DNA of 64,000 nt, taken from contig WGBO01000071.1 in NCBI GenBank assembly GCA_015494295.1, positions 1-64,000 of the forward strand, in the 5' to 3' direction. The notes under the pieces were generated by a model. It was not told the origin of the DNA and did no database searches. It saw only the letters and a list, made by a program, of their open reading frames with translations. Each line of letters opens with the position of its first letter. Within the stretch, counting starts at the first letter, position 1. Shown piece after piece: positions 17,920 through 27,047 of this stretch. This DNA is from Gammaproteobacteria bacterium (GTDB lineage Bacteria > Pseudomonadota > Gammaproteobacteria > DSM-19610). The position numbers and the translations under genes are program-made.

Positions 17920-19629
17920 ATGACCCGTTCACAACAGAAACTCGCGGCCCGCACGCCATCGACAGGCAGCAGGACTCTCATTGGCTTTGCCGCCTGTGCG
18001 GGACTGCTGGCCTCCGGCCTCTCGTTCGCCGCATCGCTGCCGGCGCGCCTGCCGGGTGTGATCGACCGTCCGCCCGCCGAACTCCCGCCCTCGCTCGAAG
18101 AGAAAAAGACCGAGGTCCCGACACCCGGCGAACCGCAGATCACGGCGCCCGCCGACAGCGGCGAAGTCGTCGCCATGCTCAATGACGTGAGCTTCGACGG
18201 CACGCTCATCTTCAAACCCGAACAACTACGGGCTGTGGTCAGCCCCTTCCTGGGCAAGCCGCTCACCCGCGGCGGACTCGCGCAGCTCAAGTACGAACTG
18301 ACCCGGTTCTACTACGACCACGGCTACGTGCTGGTCAAGGTCACCACCCCACCACAGAACCTCTCCGACGGTCTGCTCAGAATCGTGATCATCGCCGGCA
18401 AGATCGGCGAAGTCACGCTGGAAAACGAGGCATTGAGGGATTCGGTGGCGCGCCGGCTCGCGGCGCGTATCCGCAGCGGCGAGATCTTCAATGAAACGCG
18501 TGTCGAGTCGGCACTGCAGGACATCAACGACATTCCCAATGTGCGCGCCAATATCAACCTGCGCCCCGGCACCGAGGTCGGCACCACCGATGTCCGGATG
18601 CAGATCAGCAAAGCCGACGAGGACATCCAGCAGTTCACCGTCGACAACTACGGCTCGGAACTGACCGGGCGCAATGTCGCACAGGTCAACCTGAGCAAGG
18701 GCAACATGTTCGGCCTTGGCGAGATACTGGGCCTCAACGGCCGCAAGTCCAACGAGGATCTGTGGAGTCTCCAGCTCACCTCGTCGGTGCCGGTACCGGT
18801 CTTCAACCTGCGCCTGGAAGCCGACTACCTGTATTCCGAAAACGATATCGGTGACGTTCTCTCGCCGCTCGACTCCAGCGGAAAATCACAGCGCGCCCAG
18901 GTCGCACTCTCCAGCGCCCTGTTCAACCAGCGCCAGCGCAAGGCGGTAGTACGCGGCGGTATCGAATGGGGCAAGTACCAGTCCTATCTGGGCGGCAAGC
19001 CCGAAACCTCGGACACCATTTCCAGGCTGTTCGCCGAGGCTTCCTATACCTTGCGCACTTCGCGTTTCATCTCCTTCGTCAGCGCACGCGTCAGCCGCGG
19101 CATCGACGCTTTCGACGCCAGCAGCAAGGGCGACCCCCTGGCCACCCGCATCGACGGCGACCCCAGGGCCTGGATCTTCCGGCCGCTGGTCTACGCCAAC
19201 CTGCGTCTGTCACAGAAAAACTTTCTGCAGGTGCTGGCGCAGGGACAATTCGCCAGCCGCATCCTGCCCTCCTCCGATCTGTTCACCATTGGCGGCTACG
19301 GCAGCGTTCGCGGCTTTGAACCGGCCCAGTCGGTCGGCGAACACGGCATCAGCATCAACATCGACTTCAATCATCAATTCGATGTCAAGCCGCGCTGGTT
19401 CGTGCAGGCCGGCCCATTTATCGATATCGGCCTGGTCGACAACAAGCGCGACGGCACCACGTTCGACGACAGCCTGTACAGTGGCGGCATCGGCGCGGAA
19501 GTGCTCTACAAGCACTCCGGCAAGATGACCAGCAAACTGCGCATCGACTGGGCGCACCTGCTGGACGACAGAAACCTGCCCCTGGTCGACGCCAACACCA
19601 TCTACGCGCGTTACACACAAACCTTCTGA
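17920..19629 (+). CDS. TpsB: outer-membrane two-partner-secretion transporter (ShlB/FhaC family)
   Basis: Omp85-superfamily porin that exports its TpsA partner. The 569-residue product has a signal peptide ending about residue 39 (AASLPA region), a Pro-rich linker, and POTRA-like domains from about 85 to 240 (DVSFDGTLIFKPEQLRAVV, YYDHGYVLVKV). A 16-strand barrel follows, with the conserved VRGF motif in GYGSVRGFEPAQS near 465 and a C-terminal aromatic (F569) for Bam recognition. AAGGAG lies 6 nt before the ATG. It is downstream of tpsA, with a perfect hairpin between them and a terminator after it. Confidence 0.95.
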   Translation: MTRSQQKLAARTPSTGSRTLIGFAACAGLLASGLSFAASLPARLPGVIDRPPAELPPSLEEKKTEVPTPGEPQITAPADSGEVVAMLNDVSFDGTLIFKPEQLRAVVSPFLGKPLTRGGLAQLKYELTRFYYDHGYVLVKVTTPPQNLSDGLLRIVIIAGKIGEVTLENEALRDSVARRLAARIRSGEIFNETRVESALQDINDIPNVRANINLRPGTEVGTTDVRMQISKADEDIQQFTVDNYGSELTGRNVAQVNLSKGNMFGLGEILGLNGRKSNEDLWSLQLTSSVPVPVFNLRLEADYLYSENDIGDVLSPLDSSGKSQRAQVALSSALFNQRQRKAVVRGGIEWGKYQSYLGGKPETSDTISRLFAEASYTLRTSRFISFVSARVSRGIDAFDASSKGDPLATRIDGDPRAWIFRPLVYANLRLSQKNFLQVLAQGQFASRILPSSDLFTIGGYGSVRGFEPAQSVGEHGISINIDFNHQFDVKPRWFVQAGPFIDIGLVDNKRDGTTFDDSLYSGGIGAEVLYKHSGKMTSKLRIDWAHLLDDRNLPLVDANTIYARYTQTF

Positions 19630-19645
19630 CGGCTCCTCCGGCCCG

Positions 19646-19676
19646 CCCTGCCATGTGTGGACATGGCAGGGCTTTT
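19646..19676 (+). terminator. Rho-independent terminator after tpsB
   Basis: Perfect 11-bp stem CCCTGCCATGT/ACATGGCAGGG with loop GTGG, followed by CTTTTGT. It begins 17 nt after the tpsB stop and separates tpsAB from the sulfotransferase-like gene. Confidence 0.85.
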
Positions 19677-19692
19677 GTCATACCTTGATCTC

Positions 19693-20778
19693 ATGGGCCT
19701 GACACTCACCTTGACCGATGCCGAACTGCCCGCATCGCCCGCCTATATCGAGTTTCTCCACGCCACCCTGTCGGGCAACGACTTCTTTGCCGGTGAATGG
19801 TACGCGCAGGAAGAGGAATCGCTGGCCAGCAACAGCGACCGCTTCACCGACATCACGGAAAAAGCCAGGCTTGTCTCCCGCGACCCGCGCGGCAACCAGT
19901 ACCTGGTGCGCTCCTACCGTTTCTTCAAGGAGCTGCTGACCGGCAATATGAACACGCTGCGCGACATGCAGCGCTTCCATTTTTACTTCATCATCGGCAT
20001 TCCGCGCACCGGGGGAACCTACCTCACCAAGCAGTTGTTCCGCGCCAGCGACATCGATTACCGCGGCGTACAGAACGCGCTGGCCCACGACGGCTTCCCG
20101 CACCTCGCCAACCTGTCGCTGAAAGAGAACGCCAATCTCCACACCAACGGCCTGCTGCAACTGGCCGAGTACCTGACCATGGTGGAAATCTACTTTTCCA
20201 GGCACGGCAAGCGGATCCACGGCGAACGCATACTGGTCCCCAAGAAATTCACCAAGGCCGTCTATTATTTCGACCTGATTCGCGAACTGTTCAGCGACAA
20301 CGCGGATTTCCTGATTACGCTCCGCCACCCGCTGGCGGTGTGCAAGTCGGTGCTCGACAAAAGCGGCGGCATGCCGGAGGGCGGGCGTTTCGCGGTGCGC
20401 AGCGCTATTGAACGCTGGGCGCTGAACGACTGGCTGTACCGGGGAAGGACCGAGCAGGAAGTGCTGGAAATGGACTACGTCGACTGCATGCTCGGCTACT
20501 GGAAGCGCTTCCATTTCCAGATCGCCATGGCAGGCATCCCGGCCATGCCGGGGGCGCGGCTCGTGCCCTACGGCAGTGATTCGATGACAGCCACTGTCAG
20601 GGAGTACTTCACCCGTTTCGGCGTGTCGCTGGAGCCGGAAGCCTTCGTCGCATCGCCTGCCCCTTCTTTCCCCCCGCGCGCACGGGAGGCGGCGGACGCC
20701 ACCCTTGAGGAAGTCAACGATTTCTGGAGCAGCATGGACATGGAATTTCCCTTGCAGCAGGTCGCCCACCCCCGCTGA
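19693..20778 (+). CDS. Sulfotransferase family protein
   Basis: P-loop sulfotransferase-like protein of 361 residues. The 5'-PAPS loop is GIPRTGGTYL at 102-111, and the 3'-phosphate-binding segment ITLRHPLAVCKS lies at 208-219 (Arg211, Ser219). No signal peptide is evident, so it should act in the cytoplasm on a precursor. The first in-frame ATGs (19657, 19663) lie inside the tpsB terminator, so 19693 is preferred, though without a clear ribosome-binding site. It lies directly after tpsAB. The acceptor (glycan, lipid or protein) is unknown. Confidence 0.8.
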   Translation: MGLTLTLTDAELPASPAYIEFLHATLSGNDFFAGEWYAQEEESLASNSDRFTDITEKARLVSRDPRGNQYLVRSYRFFKELLTGNMNTLRDMQRFHFYFIIGIPRTGGTYLTKQLFRASDIDYRGVQNALAHDGFPHLANLSLKENANLHTNGLLQLAEYLTMVEIYFSRHGKRIHGERILVPKKFTKAVYYFDLIRELFSDNADFLITLRHPLAVCKSVLDKSGGMPEGGRFAVRSAIERWALNDWLYRGRTEQEVLEMDYVDCMLGYWKRFHFQIAMAGIPAMPGARLVPYGSDSMTATVREYFTRFGVSLEPEAFVASPAPSFPPRAREAADATLEEVNDFWSSMDMEFPLQQVAHPR

Positions 20779-20836
20779 AGCCGCGGGCGCGCAGCGGCAA
20801 CGTGCCGGCGTACAGCTGCTAGAGTTGCTATTGACG

Positions 20837-21853
20837 ATGCGTGACTTTCATCCTCACAACAGTGGCCACCGCCAGACACACCTGCCCCGGCGGCGGACGC
20901 GCTTCACCCTGCTGCTGGTCGCGGCCCTCGGCGGGCAGACGCACGCACAGTATGTCACCCGGCCCAAAACATCGGGGCTGGACCGGTTTCACGCCAGCCT
21001 GTCGGTCTCCGTAAACGAGGCCGCGCGCTGGTTCGACTCCTTCTTCGAGGACGAACGCTATATTGCCGAGGAGGCCACCAGCCGTGTGCGCCTGCGGCCT
21101 TCGCTGCTGCTGGAGGAAGGCGAGGCTCCCCGCGGCCGCTTCTCGGTTGGCGCCAGCATCAACGTGCCGCGCTTCAACCGTCGCCTGAAACTGGTGCTGA
21201 GCAGCAACGAGGACAGAACCGACGACAGCCGCAAGCTGCCCTCTTTCGCGACACCGGACGATATCGAAGGGAACGAGACCAACGTCGGTCTGCGCTATAC
21301 CCTGAGCGACCGTGAACATATCGACACACGCCTGGCCGCCGGCATCAAGATCGGCGGCAACAACATCGTGGACCCTTTCATCGGACCACGGCTGCGCGCG
21401 AGCTGGCAACACGCTCCCTGGCAAACGCGCTTTACCGAACGGGTCCGCTGGTACACGGATATCGGCTGGGAATCACAGACACGGCTGGACGTCGAACGGC
21501 TGCTCGGCGATGCCTGGTTCTTCCGCGTCACCCTGGGCGCCCGCCTGCGCGAGGAAGACTACGACGACTCCGGCCTGCGCTACGACTTCAGCCCCACGCT
21601 CACCCAGAAACTCCGCCATCACGCCGCCATCGAGTACCAGTGGAACACGGGCTTCGTCACCCGCCCCAACCACCGCGTCGAGGAAACCGGGCTGCGCGTG
21701 CGGTTCCGGAAACAGGTCTGGCGTGACTGGCTGTTCTACGAAGTGAATCCACGACTGGTGTTCCGCAACAGTGACGACTTCCGGCCCACGCCGGGTATCG
21801 AGTTCAGGCTGGAGGCTTCATTCGGCGGACTGGACGGGAAACTGCCCGACTAG
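20837..21853 (+). CDS. Predicted outer-membrane beta-barrel protein, unknown function
   Basis: 338 residues with a probable signal peptide (RRRTRFTLLLVAALGGQTHAQ) and alternating hydrophobic/polar strands rich in Arg, Trp and Tyr, as in outer-membrane barrels. Segments such as SVSVNEAARWFDSFFEDERY and YQWNTGFVTRPNHRVEETGLRVRFRKQVW recall an uncharacterized Gammaproteobacterial family, but I do not recognise a named product. The start at 20837 is the ATG just before the signal peptide; the frame stays open upstream to 20705, inside the sulfotransferase gene. It follows that gene by 58 nt and converges on the acyl-CoA ligase with a 4-nt stop overlap. Confidence 0.72.
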   Translation: MRDFHPHNSGHRQTHLPRRRTRFTLLLVAALGGQTHAQYVTRPKTSGLDRFHASLSVSVNEAARWFDSFFEDERYIAEEATSRVRLRPSLLLEEGEAPRGRFSVGASINVPRFNRRLKLVLSSNEDRTDDSRKLPSFATPDDIEGNETNVGLRYTLSDREHIDTRLAAGIKIGGNNIVDPFIGPRLRASWQHAPWQTRFTERVRWYTDIGWESQTRLDVERLLGDAWFFRVTLGARLREEDYDDSGLRYDFSPTLTQKLRHHAAIEYQWNTGFVTRPNHRVEETGLRVRFRKQVWRDWLFYEVNPRLVFRNSDDFRPTPGIEFRLEASFGGLDGKLPD

Positions 21854-23685
21854 CAGCGCTGCATGTCGGCATACATCTCGTCGACCTGCTCGCGGAAACG
21901 TTCCAGGATCTTCGCGCGCTTTGTTTTCAGGGTAGGCGTGATCAGGCCGTCTTCCACGGTCCAGGGGTCCAGGCTCAGGCTGACACGGCGGATGCGGGCG
22001 TAGCCCGGAAAATCGTGCAACTGCGACTGGATGCGCGCCAGCACCTTCTTCTGCAAACGCTCGTCGCGCAAGTTGTCGCGTTCGAAGGGGTCGAGACCAA
22101 GCTCCTTTGCGAAACCGAACCAGAGGTCCGCGTTCAGAACGACCAGCGCGGCCAGACAGGGCTTGCCCTCGCCCACGACCAGCGCCTGCTCGAACAGGGG
22201 GTCGAGGCAGATCGCCGACTCCATGTCCGCCGGCGGGATCTTCTCCCCATTGGACAGCACCAGGATGTCCTTGAGGCGACCGGTGATGCGTATCCTGCCC
22301 GTGTCGTCGAGGCAGGCCTGGTCACCCGTGTGCAGCCAGCCGTCGGCATCGATGACCTCGGCGGTGGCGGCATGATTGTTCCAGTACCCGAGCATCACGC
22401 CGGGGCTCTTGACCAGCAGCTCATCGTCGTCGCCGATCCGCACCTCGATACCGCGGCAGGACTCGCCGACGGTGGACGGATCGTTGCGGCCCGGCACGTT
22501 GACGCTGATGATGGGGCTGGTTTCGGTCAGCCCGTAGCCCTGGAGGATCTCCAATCCCAGACCAATGAAAGTCTTTGATACCGTCAGCGGCAAGGCCGCG
22601 CCACCGCTTATGGCGTAGCGCATGCGCCCGCCCAGCCTGGCAGTGACCTTGTCGCCGACCAGTTTCTTCAGCAACGGATTGAACAGCAGGGAAACCGACC
22701 AGGCCACTTCGCCCTGGCGGTGGCGGAAAGCCCGCCAGCCGATACGCACTGCGGTATGAAACAGCCAGCGCGCCAGCACCGGCTTCTTTTCCAGTTGCGA
22801 CATGATGCGACCATGCACACGCTCGAATATACGCGGCACGGCGATCATGGCGGTCGGCCGGAGCTGCACCAGATCCTCGGCAAGCTGGGGGACGGAACGC
22901 GCGTGCGCCACCGCGGCGCCCGCCATCATCGGCAGGTAGTAACCGGCGGTGCGTTCCAGGGTATGGGACAGGGGCAGGAAGGAAAGAAACAGGTCCTGCT
23001 GGTAACAGGATACCGAGGTCACCGCGGCGTGTGCGACCGATAGCATGTTGTGGTGGCTGAGCATCACGCCCTTGGAACGTCCGGTCGTGCCTGAGGTGTA
23101 GACGATCGAGGCCAACGCGTGGGGATCGCCCTCGCGCCGCGCCGCCGGAGGCGCGGTGTCCGGCAACCAGTCCGCGACGAAGCGCAGGCGAGCATCTTCG
23201 GCCAGCGCCGCCTCGCGGTCCGCCCCGGGCGCCGTTTCCAGAACCAGTACCCGTTTCAGGGAATCGTTGTGCGACAGCGCGGACGCCAGCGACTTCCACT
23301 GGCCAAGGTTCTGCACCAACAGCAGGGACACCGCGGCGTCCTCTATGATGTAGGCAATATTGTCGGGCCGGTCCTCCGTATAGAGGGGCACCGTCACCAG
23401 GCCCTCGCCCAGCGCAGCCTGGTCGAAACACACCCATTCCAGACTGTTGCGCAGGCGGATTGCCACCCGGTCGCCGGCGTCGAGTCCCTCACCGGCCAGC
23501 GCCGCGCGCCAGCGCGCCACCAGCCCGGCCACCCCTTGCCAGTCGATATCGCGCCAGGCCTTCGCCCGGCGGTCGAAATCGCGGTAGGCCAGGGCATCCG
23601 GCGTGCGCCGCACGCGTTCGTGGAGCAGGCCATCGAGCGTGCCGGCCGCTTCCACCGTGATCAGGTCTTCCTGCCAGTCGAGCAT
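21850..23685 (-). CDS. Long-chain acyl-CoA synthetase (AMP-forming)
   Basis: Adenylate-forming ligase of 611 residues that activates fatty acids to acyl-CoA through an acyl-AMP. The phosphate-binding signature IVYTSGTTGRSKGVMLSHHN is at about 194-213. Further motifs are GYGLTETSPII, GYWNNHAATAEVIDADGWLHTGD and GRLKDILVLSNGEKI, in the usual order. This matches the FadD15-like long-chain group. The start at 23685 is preferred over the ATG 12 codons upstream because MLDWQEDL begins the conserved region. It is divergent from thiS, 59 nt away. Confidence 0.92.
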   Translation of the reverse strand: MLDWQEDLITVEAAGTLDGLLHERVRRTPDALAYRDFDRRAKAWRDIDWQGVAGLVARWRAALAGEGLDAGDRVAIRLRNSLEWVCFDQAALGEGLVTVPLYTEDRPDNIAYIIEDAAVSLLLVQNLGQWKSLASALSHNDSLKRVLVLETAPGADREAALAEDARLRFVADWLPDTAPPAARREGDPHALASIVYTSGTTGRSKGVMLSHHNMLSVAHAAVTSVSCYQQDLFLSFLPLSHTLERTAGYYLPMMAGAAVAHARSVPQLAEDLVQLRPTAMIAVPRIFERVHGRIMSQLEKKPVLARWLFHTAVRIGWRAFRHRQGEVAWSVSLLFNPLLKKLVGDKVTARLGGRMRYAISGGAALPLTVSKTFIGLGLEILQGYGLTETSPIISVNVPGRNDPSTVGESCRGIEVRIGDDDELLVKSPGVMLGYWNNHAATAEVIDADGWLHTGDQACLDDTGRIRITGRLKDILVLSNGEKIPPADMESAICLDPLFEQALVVGEGKPCLAALVVLNADLWFGFAKELGLDPFERDNLRDERLQKKVLARIQSQLHDFPGYARIRRVSLSLDPWTVEDGLITPTLKTKRAKILERFREQVDEMYADMQRC

Positions 23686-23730
23686 GACCGCTATTTGTGC
23701 ATGGAATCTATGCCGATGCAACTTTTGCGG

Positions 23731-23736
23731 TAGAAT
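23731..23736 (+). promoter_or_regulatory. Candidate -10 element of thiS
   Basis: TAGAAT lies only 8 nt before the thiS ATG, which would put the transcription start 1-3 nt before the start codon. No strong -35 was seen. No TPP riboswitch fits in the 59-nt gap. Confidence 0.35.
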
Positions 23737-23744
23737 GCGGCCCC

Positions 23745-23957
23745 ATGGAACTGCTAATCAACGGCCAGGCGGAACAGGTGCCGGAAGGCATCACCGCCGC
23801 CGGCCTGCTGGAACGACTCGGCCTGCAGAACGAACGCCTGGCCATGGAAGTCAACCGCGAGATCCTGCCGCGCAGCCAGTTCGAAACCCATGTGTTTGCG
23901 CCGGGCGACCGCATCGAAATCGTGCGCGCCATCGGTGGTGGCTGCGCAACCCACTGA
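23745..23957 (+). CDS. thiS: Sulfur carrier protein ThiS with a C-terminal extension
   Basis: Ubiquitin-fold carrier that brings sulfur as a thiocarboxylate to ThiG for the thiazole of thiamine. The 70-residue product starts MELLINGQ and contains [14 protein letters not shown] and [13 protein letters not shown]. Unusually, four residues (CATH) follow the terminal glycines, whereas ThiS normally ends in Gly-Gly, the site of adenylation. The in-frame ATG at 23697 is upstream of the homologous region. thiG begins 25 nt downstream. Confidence 0.93.
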   Translation: MELLINGQAEQVPEGITAAGLLERLGLQNERLAMEVNREILPRSQFETHVFAPGDRIEIVRAIGGGCATH

Positions 23958-23982
23958 TATATACCGCCTTCTGGAGCATCCC

Positions 23983-24795
23983 ATGTCGACTGTTATGAAA
24001 TCCGCCAGCCCCACCACCGCCGACCCGCTGATGATCGACGGCGTCACCTACCAGTCGCGCCTGCTGGTCGGTACCGGCAAATACAAGGACATGGAAGAAA
24101 CCCGGCTGGCCGTGGAAGCCAGCGGCGCAGAAATCGTCACCGTCGCCATCCGCCGCACCAACATCGGCCAGAATGCCGGCGAACCCAGCCTGCTCGACGT
24201 GCTGCCGCCGGACCGCTACACCTACCTGCCCAACACCGCCGGCTGCTACAGCGCCGAGGACGCGGTCCGCACCTGCCGGCTGGCGCGCGAACTGCTGGAC
24301 GGCCACAATCTGGTCAAGCTGGAAGTGCTGGGCGACGAGAAAACCCTGTTCCCGGACATCATCCAGACCCTGGAGGCCGCCGAGACCCTGATCGACGAAG
24401 GCTTCCGCATCATGGTCTACACCAACGACGACCCCATTATCGCCAAACGTTTCGAGGACATGGGCTGCGTGGCGGTCATGCCGCTGGCCGCGCCAATCGG
24501 CTCCGGCCTGGGCATCCGCAACCCCAACAATATTCGCACCATCGTCGAGAACGCCAGCGTGCCGATCCTGGTCGACGCCGGCGTCGGCTGCGCCTCCGAC
24601 GCCGCCATCGCCATGGAACTCGGCTGCGACGGCGTGCTCATGAACACCGCCATCGCCGGCGCGCAGAACCCGGTTCTCATGGCCTCCGCCATGAAAAAGG
24701 CCATCGAGGCCGGCCGAGAGTCCTACCTCGCCGGCCGCATCCCCCGCAAACGCTTCGCCAGCGCCTCATCCCCCATCGACGGCCTCTTCTTCTGA
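23983..24795 (+). CDS. thiG: Thiazole synthase ThiG
   Basis: TIM-barrel enzyme forming the thiazole phosphate of thiamine from DXP, dehydroglycine and ThiS thiocarboxylate. It has 270 residues with [10 protein letters not shown] at the N-terminus, the Schiff-base Lys112 in [21 protein letters not shown] and the phosphate-binding [30 protein letters not shown] segment. TGGAG lies just upstream of the ATG at 23983; the longer frame from 23890 overlaps thiS. An imperfect hairpin follows in the gap to the convergent mscS-like gene. Confidence 0.96.
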   Translation: MSTVMKSASPTTADPLMIDGVTYQSRLLVGTGKYKDMEETRLAVEASGAEIVTVAIRRTNIGQNAGEPSLLDVLPPDRYTYLPNTAGCYSAEDAVRTCRLARELLDGHNLVKLEVLGDEKTLFPDIIQTLEAAETLIDEGFRIMVYTNDDPIIAKRFEDMGCVAVMPLAAPIGSGLGIRNPNNIRTIVENASVPILVDAGVGCASDAAIAMELGCDGVLMNTAIAGAQNPVLMASAMKKAIEAGRESYLAGRIPRKRFASASSPIDGLFF

Positions 24796-24817
24796 TAAAG
24801 GGGACGCCCCCCTGAAA

Positions 24818-26104
24818 TCAGGTGGGGAGCTCCTTCACGTGGAGGTCGCGCTGGGGGAAGGGAATGGAGATGCCGGCGTCCCTGAAGCCTTTCCAGATGG
24901 CGACGTTGATGTCGGAGCGGACGTTGGCGACACCCTGCTGGGGATCGCGGATCCAGACCCGGAGTTCGAGGTCGATGCCATTGTCGCCGAAGCCCATCAA
25001 GCGCGCCGCCGGTTCCGGGTCGGACAACACGCGCGGTGAGACACGGGCGGCTTCCAGCAGGATACCCATGGCCTGTTCCGGGTCGTCGTCATAGCTGATC
25101 TGCACCGGCAGCTTCACCCGCACCTTGCGATCGCTGTAACTCCAGTTGATTACCTCGGTGGTGATGAGGTTCTCGTTGGGGATCAGGGTTTCCACGCCGT
25201 CGCGGTCGCGCACCACGATATAACGCGCGCGCAATTCCTCGACCCAGCCGAACTTGTCGTTGATGCTGATGACGTCACCGGGGCGAATGGAGCGGTCGAA
25301 CACCAGGATAAAACCGCTGATGAAATTGCTGGCGATACGCTGCAAACCGAAACCGATGCCGACACCGAGCGCGCCGCCAAACACGGTGAGCGCGCCAAGG
25401 TCGATGCCGACGGCGCTCAGCGACAACAGCGCCGCCAGGGTATAGAGTCCGAACTTGCTGGTCTTGACCAGGCCGATACGGACCCCGGGGCTGATGAATT
25501 CGGAGCGCGCCAGGCCCTGCTCGATGACCGACGACAGCCAGGTGGCCATCACCATCAGCGCGCCCACCGCCACGCCCAGTTGCAACAGGGTATAGAGCGA
25601 CACGCGGATATTGCCGAAGGAATAGCCGAAGGCGTCCAGGGCGCGAATCACGTCCGGCAACCAGCCGACCAGGTGCAGGGCGACCAGCACCCAGATAGAG
25701 GTGCTGATCAGGTTTTCCCAGGCCTTGACCGCCGGCCCGGGACGCAGCGCCTTGCGCAACACGTACACCACCAGCCGCACCATGGCCAGCGACAGCATCA
25801 GGGGCACCGCAAAGTTCAGCAGGGTGACATCGACGCCCAGCGATTCGAGGATGGCGCGACCAACCAGCGCGCCAAGCAACAGACTGAGGGGGAAGACGAT
25901 GCGCTGCAGGCTGCGCAGGGTGATGCGGCGGAAGGTGCGCGTACCCTCGTCCGAGGTACTTTCCAGCAGATAACGCCCCAGTGTGCGGTGCACCGTGAGC
26001 GCGCCAACGGCCGCCAGCGCCAGCACCAGCAGTTCCCAGCCGAGAGCCATGTAGTCGATACGGGCGACCCAGCCCTGAAGTTTGTCCAGATACGCGTCAA
26101 ACAA
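24818..26104 (-). CDS. MscS family mechanosensitive ion channel
   Basis: Inner-membrane channel with several N-terminal TM helices and a C-terminal MscS core. The pore-helix segment [26 protein letters not shown] is followed by the beta domain with [22 protein letters not shown] and the cytoplasmic [27 protein letters not shown] end. The frame is open to 26266, but that overlaps the divergent trmB. A TTG at 26104 with GGGGGA upstream, or the ATG at 26050, are better starts. It is longer than E. coli MscS (286 residues), so it is a multi-TM member. Confidence 0.88.
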   Translation of the reverse strand: MFDAYLDKLQGWVARIDYMALGWELLVLALAAVGALTVHRTLGRYLLESTSDEGTRTFRRITLRSLQRIVFPLSLLLGALVGRAILESLGVDVTLLNFAVPLMLSLAMVRLVVYVLRKALRPGPAVKAWENLISTSIWVLVALHLVGWLPDVIRALDAFGYSFGNIRVSLYTLLQLGVAVGALMVMATWLSSVIEQGLARSEFISPGVRIGLVKTSKFGLYTLAALLSLSAVGIDLGALTVFGGALGVGIGFGLQRIASNFISGFILVFDRSIRPGDVISINDKFGWVEELRARYIVVRDRDGVETLIPNENLITTEVINWSYSDRKVRVKLPVQISYDDDPEQAMGILLEAARVSPRVLSDPEPAARLMGFGDNGIDLELRVWIRDPQQGVANVRSDINVAIWKGFRDAGISIPFPQRDLHVKELPT

Positions 26105-26136
26105 GGCCGTATAATCCCCCGTCTCGGACCAGCACC

Positions 26137-26862
26137 ATGAATGACAGCAAACATAACACAGACCGGCCGTTGCGGCGCATCCGCTCCTTCGTGCGACGCG
26201 AGGGCCGGCTGACGCCCGGGCAGCAGCACGCGCTCGACACCCTGTGGCCGCGCTACGGCCTGGCATTCGATGCCGAGCCCGACTTCAGCCACCCTTCCGG
26301 CAAACCGGCGCCCCTGACGCTGGAAATCGGCTTTGGCAACGGCGACAGCCTGGCGGAGATGGCCGCGGCCGACCCGGCCGGCCTATATATAGGTATCGAG
26401 GTACACCGCCCCGGCGTCGGACGCCTGCTCAAGACCCTCGACGCGCGCGGCATCGACAATGTACGCGTTTACTGCCACGACGCCGTCGAGGTGCTGGAAC
26501 AGCGAATCCCGGACGGCAGCCTGACGCGGGTTCTGCTGTTTTTCCCCGACCCCTGGCACAAGACCCGCCATCACAAACGGCGCATCGTGCAGCCCGAATT
26601 CGTGTCGCTGGTCGCCCGCAAGCTGCGTCCCGGCGGCCATTTTCACATGGCGACCGACTGGCAGCCCTACGCGGAACACATGCTGGCGGTGATGCGCGCC
26701 GCTCCGGGGTTCCGCAACATCAGCCCCGCCGGCGACTATGTCGAACGCCCCGCCTACCGCCCGGTGACCAGGTTCGAACGCCGCGGACAACGCCTGGGGC
26801 ACGGCGTGTACGACCTGATATTCGAGCGCACAGACGGGGGCGACGAGCAACACCCTGACTAA
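26137..26862 (+). CDS. trmB: tRNA (guanine-N7-)-methyltransferase TrmB
   Basis: SAM-dependent enzyme that methylates G46 in the tRNA variable loop. The 241-residue product has the SAM motif [10 protein letters not shown] at 62-71 and the TrmB signature [18 protein letters not shown] near 135-152, with [10 protein letters not shown] further on. A TATAAT lies at 26110-26115, about 22 nt before the ATG, and is a probable -10. The 5' end faces the mscS-like gene. Confidence 0.96.
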   Translation: MNDSKHNTDRPLRRIRSFVRREGRLTPGQQHALDTLWPRYGLAFDAEPDFSHPSGKPAPLTLEIGFGNGDSLAEMAAADPAGLYIGIEVHRPGVGRLLKTLDARGIDNVRVYCHDAVEVLEQRIPDGSLTRVLLFFPDPWHKTRHHKRRIVQPEFVSLVARKLRPGGHFHMATDWQPYAEHMLAVMRAAPGFRNISPAGDYVERPAYRPVTRFERRGQRLGHGVYDLIFERTDGGDEQHPD

Positions 26863-27047
26863 TCAGTTACTTACGCCAGCATTGGCGCCCATGTCGCAAA
26901 AATGGTTCAATACGCCGTTCCGGCTTCCGGCCGGGGTCGCGGAAGCCCACCGCTCGTTCAGTACGCGACACAGAAAAATTTTCAGCAACCGGCCAGGGAA
27001 CGCGCGGGTTGCCTACGCTTTTCAGTAACAGGTTTGAGGAGAGTTGT

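Noticed and set aside
23686..23744. TPP riboswitch before thiS
   Set aside because: The gap is only 59 nt and lacks the thi-box core; too short for the known fold.
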